Origin: Tillus elongatus
Taxonomy: Eukaryota > Arthropoda > Insecta > Coleoptera > Cleridae
NCBI GenBank assembly: GCA_964006375.1
Contig: OZ023265.1
Location: forward strand, 147,294,393 to 147,358,392
Direction: 5' to 3'
DNA length: 64,000 bases
Shown: positions 11,842 to 27,580 of the stretch, piece by piece
How the letters are laid out: each line of letters begins with the position of its first letter
Numbering within the stretch: position 1 is the stretch's first letter
Notes under the pieces: generated by a model
Told to the model about the DNA's origin: nothing
The model's database searches: none
The model's input: the letters and a program-made list of their open reading frames with translations, nothing else
Position numbers and translations under genes: made by a program

Positions 11842-14141
11842 CCCTTTGAAGCAAAGTGGTTTCACACAGAAACCACTTACCTAATGTTTTTTTTCTATAT
11901 GTAGACTGGTTTTACAGTGAAACCACACTTCCTACTTGGGTATTAGTGCGCCATCTATTGATCTCCATCGCAAGTTTGCAATTGGCGAACACTGTATTGC
12001 TAGTATTCGTTAGAATTTGTCAAAGAAACCACTTTTATGAATGATCTCGCTTTTTATCTACATTTTCGTAAAAAGTGTTATAACTACTCCGTTTTTTTAG
12101 ACGATTGTGTTACTGAGGCACTAATAGAAAGGTAAGAATACTTGTTTTACATAGTTTATTGTTTTTACTTTGTCAATCGGATATGGTTTTGCGGCGAAAC
12201 CAGTGTGCTTGCAGTAAAGTAAATTTGTTTTTGTTGACCGGATATGGTTTCGCGGCGAAACCAGTGTGCGTGCAAAGCACTAAAGTAAATTTGTTTAGGT
12301 TAGGATGGAAAATCAAATTGATTTGTCACAAGTGATGAAAAACAAATCGATTTGTCAAAACTAACCTCGGATGAAGCTTACGCTCTGCTTGATGAAATTC
12401 CTTCTGATGTAGAGTCAGAAATAAGCGAATATGAGGAAGAAGAGGAAGAAATGATTGAAGACATCATTGAAAATAATGAAACTACCGAAGCGATTGCTCA
12501 GGGCACTATTTTGAGTGACGACGATTTGGCAATTGGGAGCGATATAGATGACGACCCAGGCGATTTAGAAGATGATATACCACTTATCTACTTGTGAACT
12601 GGAGAAAACAAGAAATTGCTCTGAATCTAAATAATTTTCAGCAACTAACTTGTCCCAGCTCTGAAGTACCACCTGATGTCACAAAACCTATAGATTTCTT
12701 CTTGTTCATTTTTGGCGATGCGAACAAACAAACTTGTATGCCACCCAGGAAAAAAGAAACTTTATTCCGACAACTAAGGAGGAAATGAAAATTTTTATAG
12801 CGGTAAATTTGCTCATGGGTATAAAAAAGTCTCCCTCCTTTCGCGATTACTGGTCTTCGCGTCCAGAACTACGTGATGATTTCATAGCATTAAAAATAGG
12901 CGTAAGCCGTTTTGGCTTCCTGCTAATTAGCCTCCATTGCAATGACAGTGCCACAATGGCAAAAAAGGGGAGCCCGGTTTTGATCAATTGTTTAAAATCA
13001 GACCATACACTGAACTCCTAAAGAAAAACTTCCAAAAATATTATTGCTCATCAAAAGAAGTGTCAGTTGATGAAAGCATGGTGAAGTTCGAAGGCCGAAT
13101 AGCTTTCAAGCAATATATGCCAATAAAACCTGTAAAAAAGGGGTTTAAAATCTGTGCGTGCCCCGATAAAGAAGGTTATCTAAGTAATTTTGAATTATAT
13201 ACAGGAAAGCAACAAGAAAAATCTGAGAAAGGTTTAGGTGAACGGGTAGTGCTTCACATGACTAATGGTCTCGAAGGAAAAGGACACCTTGCTTACTTTG
13301 ATAACTATTTCACAACAACTGACCTTTTACTTTCTTTACAAGAAAATAAAATCTACGCGTGTGGAACTGTACGCGCAAACAGAAAAAATCTTCCCACTGG
13401 ATTGAAAGGCGATAAGTAAATGAATCGAGGTGATTTTGATTGGGCAGTTTATAGAGACAAAGTATCTTGTATCAAGTGGAAGGACAAAATAACTATTCAG
13501 ATGCTCTCTACTATACATTCTCCTACAGCTCAAACTAAAGTGAATAAAAGGGAGAAAGATGGAAGTATGACTGAAGTCAATTGCCCTAAAGCAGTTATAG
13601 ACTACCGAAGGTATATGGGTGGAGTTGACAAAACTGATATGATGAAATCTTACTACGCCATCGATCGGAAATCCCGAAAATGGTACCACCGTCTATTTTG
13701 GCATTTTCTCGATACATCAGTAGTCAACTCATATATAATATTCAAACGGAGGACCAAAAGTGCTATGAGCCTCAAAATTTTCCGATGTGAAGTAATACTG
13801 AGTTTGATTGGGGCTTCCGTTTCAAGAGGCTCTTGTGGAAGTCCATCTTCTACTAAAAAAGTTGTATCCAGATTTAAGCCTTATGTACCAATAAATCAAC
13901 GGCGTGATCAAGCAAAACATCTACCTGTGCACGAAACATCAAAACGCTGTACTCAGTGTAGTACGGCCGAAAAATCTCATCGAACCAGATGGAGCTGCAT
14001 ACAGTGTAAAGTCGGGTTGTGTTTACTGGCAGAAAGAAACTGTTTTCTAACTTATCATCAATAATATAAAATATATGTAATCTTTCGATTTTGTATGTGT
14101 TCACTTGCATTGTGGTTTCATATCGAAACCACTTGCAAAAG
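11842..14141 (+). mobile_element. piggyBac-like element
   Basis: It is bounded by TTAA at 11838-11841 and 14142-14145, the canonical piggyBac target. The ends are related inverted repeats: CCCTTTG...GCAAAGTGGTTTC at the left, and GAAACCACTTGCAAAAG at the right. Subterminal palindromes of the form GGTTTC...GAAACC occur repeatedly: at 11861-11878, 11909-11927, 12184-12203 and 12245-12264 on the left, and at 14112-14133 on the right. They may be transposase-binding sites. The 2.3-kb length is normal for the family. Confidence 0.88.
12305..14064 (+). pseudogene. piggyBac transposase (DDE_Tnp_1_7), inactivated
   Basis: Cut-and-paste transposase. The order is: an acidic N-terminus (EYEEEEEE, about 12430); the insertion domain; the first catalytic Asp in SVDESMVKF (13069); the second in AYFDNYFTT (13300); the third in GGVDKTDMMKSYYAIDRKSR (13627). 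A C-terminal cysteine-rich domain (CTQCSTAEKSHRTRWSCIQC, from 13951) is the DNA-binding zinc module. All three catalytic Asp residues and the cysteines survive. At least three frameshifts (near 12590, 12740-12780 and 12990-13020) and one in-frame TAA at 13417 break the ORF. The N-terminus shows a local near-duplication (two ATG-containing copies of an 'aatcaaattgatttgtca'-like segment, 12305-12360). Recently dead rather than ancient. Confidence 0.88.
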
Positions 14142-14145
14142 TTAA

Positions 14146-15210
14146 AATAAATGGTTTTTTTTTTGCAACAAAGAAGTGTACTACATAATTTTTATACACA
14201 TTTAGATGATGTATACCAAATGCCATTAGAATTCGAAATAACATTGATATTCGTGCTTCAAAGTAAACTTTTTTATTCAAAATCCACCATAATTTTAATT
14301 TTGTTTATTCTCTCAAATTCATTTGGTACAACCACATAAAATGTCTTGTTACGTCACGTCGCAGTTGATAATGTATTTTTATAGTAATTTATGGTGCGAC
14401 ATAATTTGCAAGCCCGCCCCTGATCATCGAATTGAATGTATACATGCCCCAGCGCGCAGCGCTTACGTATTGCAGACCATAGACTATACTCTAGAGCGTC
14501 AAGCAACTGCAGACTGACTGAGCCAGATTCGTTCATATACAAACGCTGCGTCTGTTTCTGGACATAAGATGGTTGCTATGGCAACGGCTCGCGCACTGGT
14601 AGGCTGGTGTTTATTAGTCACAAATGTGATGCAGAGTTCTGAGCCTGCTTCAAAGCTTAGTGTACATCGTTTATTTAGATTTAGTCGGATCGTCAGAGGC
14701 GTATTTTTTTTTTGCTGTGTTGCCGTTAAATAATCTGGTATTTGTCACATTTACAGACTTTGAAAAGCTGGATTTTTCATGTTTCTTTTTGGTAAGTGGA
14801 ATCGATTTGTTTATTATCACCTCTAAAAGAATAATTTAAAATAATAAAATATTAGATATAAAATTTCAAGTTGTAAAAAAGGGAAGGGCCTTGAATTTGA
14901 AAAAAAATATGCTTGTAGCTCTTCCCTCTATAAACAGATTTTCATAGGTAATACGCGCCGTATTATATTACCGTATGGGTGCGTGTACAGTATGTGTACA
15001 GTGTCCTCTCATCGAATGTTCCTGGACATTATTCCTTGTCAAAGTCTATATTTTTGTACAAATGGATTTTTCATTTAAATACCCAAATGCCAGGAGAACG
15101 CGTAACCTTGAAAATTAAAAAAAAAAACATCTGCGGCGCATGGGGTGTCTTCGTCTTCCTGGAACCCCCTTTGGGGCCGCGCGGATTCTGCTTCACCCAC
15201 TCCCAAAGTC
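14146..15210. other. Internal part of the hAT element, no ORF recognised
   Basis: This is non-coding DNA of the non-autonomous hAT element between the nested piggyBac and the right terminal repeat. It is GC-richer toward the right end (about 15130-15210). No transposase motif can be read in any frame. Confidence 0.5.
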
Positions 15211-15232
15211 ACGAGCCGCCACTGTAACCAGC

Positions 15233-16297
15233 CAAGTTCTCCCCTAATTGATGTTTGCTAGAACAAATATTTCTGAGAGCAAAGCATTTTTAACTTTTTC
15301 TATACCCGTACAAAACGTTTATCATTGCAATATTTTTTGCAAGAATAGTGCTTTTCTGAAACGACGGCAATTATTATTTACTTTCAATTCAGTAATTAAT
15401 GAGTTCATCTATTACATTAAATTGCTTTTAAGTTGTTTAATGATATAAATAGGCAGCGATAAAATATTCCTATTATGAACAATTTTAAAAACGTTAAGAT
15501 CAACATAGCTTCGCGTCAAGTTCAATGTTCAATGTTAGTTTCACCTTGAAGGCCGGCGGAAGTTCTTATTTATTTATTCTCGACAACGGAATAGTTATAT
15601 AAGAAGTAGGTCTGCTGAATATGATTACTTTTCTTAACAGTTATGACGCATTTACAACGATTAACATGCAGAAATTTTACACGGAAAACTTGAAAAGCAT
15701 TAGAAATTATTTTTTCTAGTGCTCTTGTAAAAAATACCCAATTAAATGATCTAAGCAGACAAAACAAAAACACCGCCCAATTTAGAAAAACCCATACAAT
15801 TCCAATAATTAGGCAGGTAAAAACGATTGGATCTATAACATATTCTCTGAGGCATGTTTTGGAAGATAATTATGTTTTTATGTCTCTATAAGAGAGCAAA
15901 GACCGAACCGACTTAAGCAATCTTTTTTTTCTGGTACAAACAAGAACTAGTTTTTCCTGGTTGACGCGTGATTTCTACAATCATTCATTGTCATGTCATC
16001 AGAACATACGAAGAAGATAAAGTGAAAATAACAGCTGACATAAAAAAGTAAATTCATTGCTAATGTTGTACCTATGTAATTCTCTAATGATTTTATCCGA
16101 TCACGTGTAGGTTAAATTACCAAGTAACACTAATAAAGACTATTTTTTGCATGTTCAGTGTATACTAAATACTAGAAATACCTTTATAATGTTTATAGTA
16201 CGTACAGATAATAAGGCAAGTTATTTAATTCGATGTTGTAATTGTTCAAATCTTAATTACTTCTACTACTACCACCACTACTACTACTACTATTCAA
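15233..16297. other. Unassigned interval with a short CTA-rich tract at its end
   Basis: AT-rich sequence without coding likeness. A small degenerate (CTA)n tract occurs at about 16262-16293, immediately before the next LINE fragment. Confidence 0.5.
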
Positions 16298-17730
16298 AGA
16301 CCTTCAGACCTCTATGCCTCGATACGCTAGAAAAACTGCTACAACAGTTGACCGAAGCCAGGCTAGGAAAGGAAACAGAAGTAGAGCGACAGTTTGGTCT
16401 TCTAAAGGGAAGATCCACAATACATGGTGCAAGATACGTCACAGAAGTCGCAAAAAACACAAGCGAGAAATGGTGTGCGTTGATCAGTGAAAAATGCTTT
16501 CAACACTACTAGCTGGGGCAAAATCATGGATGAACTGAAAAGAAAAACATGGCTGGGTACCTAATAAACCTCATAAGCAGTTTTTTTTCATACAGAAAAA
16601 TCAGCGTTGCTAGGAAACAGATGAGGGCTGTAACGACAAGAGTCCCGAAAGGATCCATCATCTGGAGCAGAATCTATGGACTCCTCAAGCTAAAAATGGT
16701 TGAAGGAGTTACTGCTGATGACCTAGCAGTCTCAGTAGAGGCATCAGAACGAGACGCACTTAGGTTTCGAGTGAACGAAACGCTAGGGAGAGTAGACAGA
16801 TGGATGATGTCCAAAGAACTCCAGTTTGCCCCTGAAAAGACAGAGGTTGTCGTCATAGAAGGTTCCAAAATCAGAGGCGATTTTTCGTTCCGCTTAAGAG
16901 ACACCATGATAAAACCAGCGAAGACTCTGGTGTGTCCAGGTATAACAATCGGGGTGTCACTCAATTTTATCCAGCATGTACGAATGGCAAAAGAAAAAGC
17001 TGGAAGAGGAACAGCAGCACTAAGTAGGATAATGCTCAACGTGAGAGGCCCAATAACAGCAACACGACTACTGCTCAGCGGAGTAGTGAACTCAATTCTA
17101 TTGTACAGAGCGCCGATATGGCCTCAAACAATAGAGATACATAAATATAGAATGGTCATGGATAGCATGCAGTGCAGAGTGTTACTAAGGGTGGCATACG
17201 CGTTCCGTGCCATCTCTACGAAGGCAACTCAGGTTTTGACTGGCGTCGTACCCATAGAACTGTTAGTGGTGAAAAGATGTTTCGTACATGAGGCGGGGAA
17301 GTGAGAATAGAAGAAGCTAAGCTGGCTACCAGAAGCCTAACCATGGAGGAGTGGCAGAAAAAATTGCCTCAAGCACCACGAAGGAACAAGGGACAAAAAG
17401 ATGGATTCCAAATCTGACAGACTGGATGAAATGCGATCACAAGAAATAAATTTCTGGCTCACAGAATTCCTTACTGGCCACAGATACTTCAGATCCTACG
17501 CCAAACGCATGTGAAAGTAGCACAAGAACGAGAGCAGATGTGTCTACTGCGTGAACGAGGACACAATCGAAAACTGCATTTTTGTTTGCCCAAATTTCGA
17601 CGAAATGAGAAGTACCACCCTAAACTCTGCAGGGATATATAGTGTCGACGACCTGGTATCAATAATGTTAAAAGACAAGAGGTCATGGAATTTGCCCGAT
17701 AAGCGATGGCCATAAAAGGGAGTCACTAGA
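16298..17730 (+). pseudogene. R1-like LINE reverse transcriptase, decayed
   Basis: Forward-strand translation gives RT segments in R1-clade order. They are: FRPLCLDTLEKLL; QFGLLKGRSTIHGARYV; WCALIS followed after a frameshift by a NAFNTTSWGKIM-like block; MAGYLINLISS; VPKGSIIWSRIYGLL (normally VPQGSVLGPTLW); and TADDLAV, which keeps the catalytic DD. The thumb follows: MAKEKAGRGTAALSRIMLN, LLSGVVNSILLY. The longest open piece is 16549-17304. Downstream, 17305-17730 gives frameshifted C-terminal remnants. The endonuclease is absent, so the copy is 5' truncated. The order and wording of the motifs are close to R1 elements, but no rDNA target is seen nearby. Confidence 0.8.
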
Positions 17731-18690
17731 ACTGGCGAAGCGAAGGAAAAAACCCGCTAGATTGCCCGAACGCCTAATCGCTCAAAGCGGACTGAAGAAG
17801 TATGGAAAAAGTGTAAGTATAAGAAGAAGAGACAGCTTTACACTCGTGAAGCTATGTGGCAAAGATTGTACCAGTGTGTAATAGATCCGTTCAGGGGACC
17901 CACTAGCTTGGTCAGCAGATGCGCCAACTACGTCGCACAAAAAACTATTCAAAGAACTTATATGCAAGACAACCAATAAAATTAAGAGACTTCAACATCT
18001 ACTGGGTGAAGTTTCTGACAAAAAAAAGGAATTAAACCAGCAATAGACACATTAGGCGGCTACTCTAAACACCTACCGGCAATAACATACTGCAATACAG
18101 AGGTAATAGTAAATAAAGAATTTGATGAGGAGAGTTTTTTGGACGTCATAAGTATGAAATGGCCGAAGGAAATATACCAAAATATTGTGGTAAGCAAAAT
18201 ATTTTAAATATTACAGACAACGATAAGCCTTCTTTCGCGCAAAAAGATCAATAAATGCGAGAAGAATTACTTTGAATATCTTATACTTATATCTTTTACG
18301 TCTGAAAATGTGAAAGTGGCGATCTAAAACGTCAAAATCGGTGATTTTTAAACAAAGACTCCGGAACTGATGCAGTCTGTGAGAGGCAAATATTGCATTT
18401 ATTTAGCAAGGTGCTAGATTCTTGTTTTAACTCTTACCCTCCCCTATTTGATTAAAATGTTTGCAAAAATGCGTTTGAATGAGATACTGTTTGTTACAAA
18501 TAACTAAAGACGTAGAAACTTCACATAGGTATGACCTTATGTGACTATAGTTCCAAGATGCCTGGCACTACGCTGCTCTTGTCAAGTTCGCCGTGCCATA
18601 ATCGCAATGATGAGTACCATATTAGGAAATAATATTATAACACGGATCTAAATCTCAGTGGTGACTAGAAGTAAACCATAGGAATCAAAT
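17731..18690. other. Possible further LINE-derived DNA, then unassigned sequence
   Basis: Around 17800-17975 a forward frame reads KKKRQLYTREAMWQRLYQCV, which could be LINE-derived, but I cannot place it in a domain. The remaining 0.7 kb shows no coding likeness. A block at about 18300-18360 resembles part of the C segment found next to some HT copies. Confidence 0.3.
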
Positions 18691-18699
18691 AATAGATTT

Positions 18700-19100
18700 C
18701 ATTTTTGGAGAATTTTCACCAATAGGGAGGTAAAAACTTTCGAATTTTCTAAATTAAAAAAAGAGTGCGAACTAAAGCCCTTAGAACCCACATCCCAGGT
18801 CAGTTTCAGACTTTATATGCATATACACTGAAGCCTCTACGCCACCCAGAGATATACTTTTTTTATTACACTGGAAAATCCTTTTCGAGGGTTAGTTGAG
18901 TTCATTGGCCAGTTCCGAGAGTCAAGTTTTTCTATGGAAAATTGTTATTTTTCTGAAAATCCTATAACTTTGAAACTCGTCGGTTTATTTTTATGAAATT
19001 TAACTTATATGTTGCAATCGAACTGCAGATAAAATGTTCCAAAATTCAGTTTTGTTAAATAAAAGAAATCCAAGCTTTTCCGCAATTAAATTTATGCATC
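18700..19100 (+). mobile_element. HT repeat remnant, almost no (TA)n core
   Basis: The 5' arm is recognisable (gagaattttcaccaatagggaggt, then 'cccttagaacccacatcc'), followed by only a short TA-like stretch and a diverged 3' arm ('gttagttgagttcattggcc'). Confidence 0.5.
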
Positions 19101-19104
19101 ATAT

Positions 19105-19312
19105 TTCGTTAAAATATGCAAAAGTGCAATAATATAAGGATGTTCGAGAAAAAAATGTGGGTATCACCAACGACTTATGAGCCATCCCGTGATTGTCAAA
19201 ATAATTTTGTAAGATGCAGCTCAAGACACCCTATAATTAACGTATACAACTTTTGCCTCGTACCTTGTATAATAACGATTATATTGAGGTTTGCCCTAGA
19301 AATGCATCACCA
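19105..19312 (-). repeat. Repeat B (copy 1)
   Basis: About 200 bp also found at 30725-30960 (+), 37005-37200 (+) and 39355-39565 (-). On its plus strand the unit begins 'tatagggtgttttgagctgc' and contains 'ttgacaatcacaggatggc' and 'ttggtgatac'. No ORF. The start resembles mariner-type ends (CAGGGTGTT) but no matching far end is seen. Confidence 0.65.
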
Positions 19313-19324
19313 TGGATATATATC

Positions 19325-21010
<1,686 letters not shown>

Positions 21011-21590
21011 TAAAACAAGCACTTGTGAAGCTACGGAAAAAGTCTACGACTGTATTAAATATGGAATGGTTTCATTAAGTTAGGGTAAGAACAAACAACC
21101 AGATATGCTATTCCAATTGGATTAATTTAAAAGTTTTCATATCTTCTTTATAAATTTAGTTTTTTACAAAAACTAGCTAAAGGATTTATCAGAATAACAA
21201 CAATCTGATCAGTTAACGGTAAAGTAAAACGAGACCAAAAAAAGTTCATAAAAAATGAAGTCACTAACTAGGATTAGGAATCGTCATGTAGGACTAGACT
21301 ATCGGATGTACAAGGCTTAGCCGACTCGGTTACGCTCGACATGGCAGACTAACAGGTATACCCAGTAGTGTGTTAATTGTATAACGTCTTTTCTATTTAC
21401 ACCAAACAATTTTTATTTACAATGGATGATTTGGTCATATTTGTACGCAATGAAGGAAAACAACGACTTAGACACAGATCTAGGAGCTTGTTAGTCACGT
21501 AATGTCGTATTTTTGCTCACGTTCGTACTCCTACCATATTTATCAATTTTGACATTTTATCAGATTTAATTAATTAAAGTTAATTTACCT
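21011..21590. other. Unassigned interval
   Basis: No coding likeness or terminal repeats are visible. Confidence 0.5.
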
Positions 21591-21847
21591 TCAACTTTTT
21601 CGTCTTTTAACACAGGTATCAAAATTTTGGTAATATGATACTCTTTATGACAGAAATCAGCGTACCAAATTTGGTTACCCTTACTTTGTTATTTTAGGAT
21701 ATATAATTTTTTTTCAAAAGAAAACACACAATTTTCCGAGAAAACTTGGCCGATTTTCTTGGATAACGAACTTGTCCAAGACACTTGTAAAAGGAAGGTA
21801 TGAACCAAATTTGATCAACACGGCCCATTGTTTTTTGAGTTATTGGT

Positions 21848-23721
<1,874 letters not shown>

Positions 23722-23739
23722 TATATCTATCTATATGTA

Positions 23740-23838
<99 letters not shown>

Positions 23839-23949
23839 AAACTGACCCTGGATATGGGTTCTAGGGGGCCTAGCTCGCGCTCATTTGAAGAAATGTTTTC
23901 AAAAGTCGGGATCTACTCATGAGTGAATTTTTTAAAGAAAATTCACAAA

Positions 23950-24090
23950 TGAGCGCGTTTCAGGAACTCTAAAACGGATCATTAAGGTCTGTTTAAATTT
24001 AAAGTATTAATTTTGCTAATGTGCCGTAACAATTAGGTTTAAATTCTTATGAAAATTCACTACTATAACGCACTTGCTGCATTCCGAAAA
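23950..24090 (+). mobile_element. HT 3' end fragment
   Basis: 'ggtctgtttaaatttaaag' followed by 'ttcttatgaaaattcacta' and the hairpin ACGCACTTGCTGCAT (24068-24082). It matches the extreme 3' end of the long HT copy at 59880-59990. Confidence 0.65.
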
Positions 24091-25570
24091 TTTTCACTTT
24101 ACCCCAATATATATCTTAAACTTTTTTTTACATGAGCCATCTATAGTTTATTATAAATCGCTTCAATTTGTTTGAAAAATATTCTTTTTGTCGAGTCATA
24201 AACTCGTTCAGCACTTCACACAGTTTCTTCACAAACACTAAAGTAACCGAGCACACACATATTTCCAACACTTGAACACTCTACATTTAATGAAACACCA
24301 TACGGTTTCTATAATTTTCTACAATTGAATAGAATCGTTGTTTACTTACTATCGGTGTGAGAAACCATAAATATTTAACAAATCTGTACGTACGGGGAAA
24401 GTAATAAGAAAATTCGTGACTGAATATTTTTTCATCATTCGTTTTCACTTATACTCGTAACATGTCTAACTATAAATCAATAAAATTCAAGTGTTTAATC
24501 AACGACAGTGATTCTAATACCAGTACCAGCTCTTCCTTCCTTTTTAAGAAAGCGAATGAAATTTGTATAAAATTAATGGACTTCAATATCCGTTCATTTA
24601 AAAAAGCTGATGACAGCCGACCGGTTTCTCAGTTTTCAGTAGATTTCGCAAATAAGTCACAAATCACTGATTTCGTCGTGCCACATCAATTTGTTTACTT
24701 TCCCTGAAGGATCGCTTATTAATTTTTAAATTATTGATAATTTACTGTTTCTACATTATAATGAAATATTTGCATAATATTAAATGTGTGTTTCCTAAGT
24801 TTGACTGATATCTGCAGCGATAAAGCTCTTCACATATCTACTGTTGAGAAATATAACTTATGATAAAAAGTGCTTGCTACAAACTACAGAGACTATATGA
24901 AGATGATGTGGCCATACGTTCCTCAAAGTTTTGATTGGTCAACGCTCAATTGGGATCAGCAACGCCATGTTTCGTCAATATTTGTACAGAGCCTTATGGG
25001 AGAAACAGCAAAATCGAAGTATTTCTTAAGCTAACGGTTTAAGTTTTGGTACCTTAATAAACGCACTTGTTTTGTTTTTCTGAAATTGAAAAAAACGGTA
25101 TCCTTGTTAATGACACAAAACATTTTATATAGAATAAGTTTCGTGATAAACTTCGAGGAACAAATATATAACAATTTCTATGATTTTCTGCTAATCTACT
25201 TATTTTGAAATAAGTTTTTTAAGTTGGTTTCGCTATAGTTATTTATTGACTAAATGCTTAGCTAGAAAGTCTTTGGGAATGGCCTTCAACAGTATTGTTA
25301 ATGTTAACCTTTATTATTTAAAGTCAACTATTTACAAATGGCGACCAGTTTATTTAGCTATAACGACTACTTTACTTTTTGTGTAAGATCAATTGTCAAG
25401 CACGCAAAGACGTTAAGGTACTTCGAAATGCTTTTTCATGTTAACCTTTTCCAATTTTTTTGTATTAAAAAGTGTACCTTCCTTATTAGTTTATTCAAAT
25501 ACCATATAGAATGTGTTCTACTGGAGTATAGTCTAGCTGTGTGATTTATTACTTAATCAACATAATTCAT
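24091..25570. other. Unassigned interval
   Basis: AT-rich; the longest open frame (24462-24707, + strand, 81 codons) has no family likeness. No arrays or terminal repeats are seen. Confidence 0.5.
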
Positions 25571-25576
25571 TGTTTT

Positions 25577-26852
25577 TATTTAATTTCAACAACACACCAC
25601 GAGGGCTTACAACCTAAATACTATCGTACCGTGGGTGTCGACAGAAAGGAAAGAGGCAACTTGTTAATTCTGGACTTGAAGGCTTGGAGGTTCGGAGGAG
25701 AAGGAAAAACATGCGCCGGCAAGGAATTCCACAACTTGGAAGTCCTTGGGACAAAAGAGCGGGCATAACAAGATGTTCTATGTCTGGTGATCTGGTGAGT
25801 AAAAGGGTGAATTCGCTCTGTTCTCCTGGTAGATCTGTTGGGGGCAGCAGGTGGAGGAACTATGGAAGAAAGCTCCTCTGAGCACTGCCCGTGCAGATAT
25901 CTATAAAAGAGAGAGAGAGAGAGAGAGAGAGGTCACCAACGGCACGTCGGTGGACAGGGGATGGCAGCCTTTGGGTGACTGTAGGGTCACCAATGAGACG
26001 TATAGCTCTCTTCTGAATGGAGTCCAGGATAGCGAGTGTAGAAGCGGCAGCAGTACCCCAGATGTGAGAGCAGTATTCGAGGTTTGGCCTTATTTGTGAA
26101 GTATAAAAGGTATAGAGATTAGCTGGTAAAAAGTATTTGCGAGCCCGGAAGAGGAAACCTAATTTCTTAGCAGCCGCTTCTGCAATTGATGTGATATGTT
26201 GGTGCCAGTTGAGATTTCGATCCACAGAAATGCCAACAAGTGAAAAGGACTCATTATTTTGAATTGGTTGTTCATTGTGATGGTTCTAGGGCTAGTGTAT
26301 CTCTTATGAGAAAGAAAGCAAGACTAAGATTTGGTGGGGTTGAATTGTACAAGATTTCTACTTCCCCAGTCTAATATTTTTTGGAGATCCACGGAGACAG
26401 AACCCTCCATGAGTCTGCGATCCTCATCTAATTGGGCTAAAGAGACAGGCTTAGAATATTGTATATTTGAGTGGAGGGTGCTGTCGTCCGCGTAACTGTG
26501 AACTGGGTTGGATGTGCTAGAGAGGAGGTCATTGATGTGGAAAAGAAACAAACTAGGGGCTAAAGCTGAACCTTGAAGAACTCCTGCATTAATTGGATAC
26601 ATTTTAGAGGAATGGCCACAACAACAGAAATGCCCCTGTTGGAGAGGAAATTTGCTGTCCAGGTACAAAGTTTTGGTGATATGCCATAGGCCGGAAGTTT
26701 ATAAAGCAGCGCTGCGTGCCAGACAAGGTCGAATGCTTTGGATATGTCTAGAGCGACAATCTGGGATTCACCGTGTAGTTCCATAGATTTGTTCCAAGAA
26801 TGGGGGACAAAGAAAAGGATGTCGGCAGTCGATCTGCGCTGACGGAATCCAT
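25577..26852 (-). pseudogene. CR1/Jockey-like LINE reverse transcriptase, 3' half, copy 2
   Basis: Minus-strand translation covers NGFRQRRSTADILFFV (26800-26856), IVALDISKAFDLVWHAALL, a GVPQGS-type block read as AGVLQGSALAPSLFLF (about 26530-26580), and an intact SYADDSTLHS catalytic box near 26490. The DRNLNWHQHITSIAEAAAKK and RPNLEYCSHIWG blocks (26080-26225) and a C-terminal region to about 25600 follow. It is near-identical to 5515-6812 with the same 3' end, but keeps YADD. A (GA)n expansion at 25907-25932 interrupts the C-terminal coding region. The protein would prime reverse transcription of its own RNA at a nicked target; this copy is frameshifted. See 28655-30500 for a possible 5' half. 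Confidence 0.82.
25907..25932. repeat. (GA)n microsatellite in the LINE
   Basis: About 13 GA units replace the 'tagagaggg' seen at the same point in the other copy (near 5845), so the array grew after the two copies separated. Confidence 0.85.
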
Positions 26853-27580
26853 TCATAATTATTTGCCATTTATTGAAAAATCGCTTAGATAAAGGTATGG
26901 TATTAGGCCACTATCACCACCTCAGTTCAAAGGGCCAAATCTATATTCAAAATTCAACAAGGTCGAATCCAACTTGAATCTTTTATTTTGTATCTGAATC
27001 GTGAATAAAAAAAATTCTCATTATCATTAATATTATTATTGTTATTGTTATTATTACCTGCTCCAGCTCCTAATATATCTTCCGCTAGGCAAAATGGAAA
27101 TTTTGTGAGTAATGTAGGCATATTTTGATGTAGTGGGCTATAATTTATACACTAGTCGTATTATTTGCTTCTAATTAATTTCACTTTTGATAGAAAATCA
27201 GAAGATAAAAATCTCTTCGTGAAATAGCCTAAGGATATATAAATCATTTAGTGGACTAAACATGTAAACAAGATAGGGAAAGCTGTGTCAGATTCGTTGA
27301 TATTTCCTTTAACGGTAGATAACATTGAATGCTTCAGAGAAGCATTAAATTTCAATTAAACATTTATATTTATCAAAAACATTTTAACTGGGCCTTTGGG
27401 GTTATATACTTTAAAAACAATAATTAAATGGCAGCGGACGAGAGCCATTGATGGATCAGTTTTGCTGGTGAAAAACGACGTTGTGTTTCTCTATTATTAT
27501 ATTTTGTAACTATTAAGAAGTCTGGTTACAGCACGTGAATGTAGTGAATTTTCATATATCTGGCACCAAACGTTTTAAAA
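26853..27580. other. Unassigned interval
   Basis: No coding likeness; one small imperfect (ATT)n stretch at about 27025-27055. Confidence 0.5.

Larger units (their letters stand above)
11782..15224. mobile_element. hAT-type transposon, non-autonomous, with a piggyBac nested inside
   Basis: The left end CAGTGGCGGCTCGT (11782-11795) is matched in reverse complement by ACGAGCCGCCACTG (15211-15224). The 8-bp TAACCAGC lies on both sides (11774-11781 and 15225-15232), an exact target duplication. CAG...CTG ends with 8-bp duplication are the hAT signature. Without the piggyBac (11842-14141) the element is about 1.1 kb and shows no hAT transposase, so it was moved in trans. It sits just 3' of the RNase H LINE coding region. 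Confidence 0.88.

Noticed and set aside
24462..24707. 81-codon forward ORF (MSNYKSIKFK...)
   Set aside because: Short, no domain, no neighbours supporting a gene, and within the range expected by chance in AT-rich DNA.
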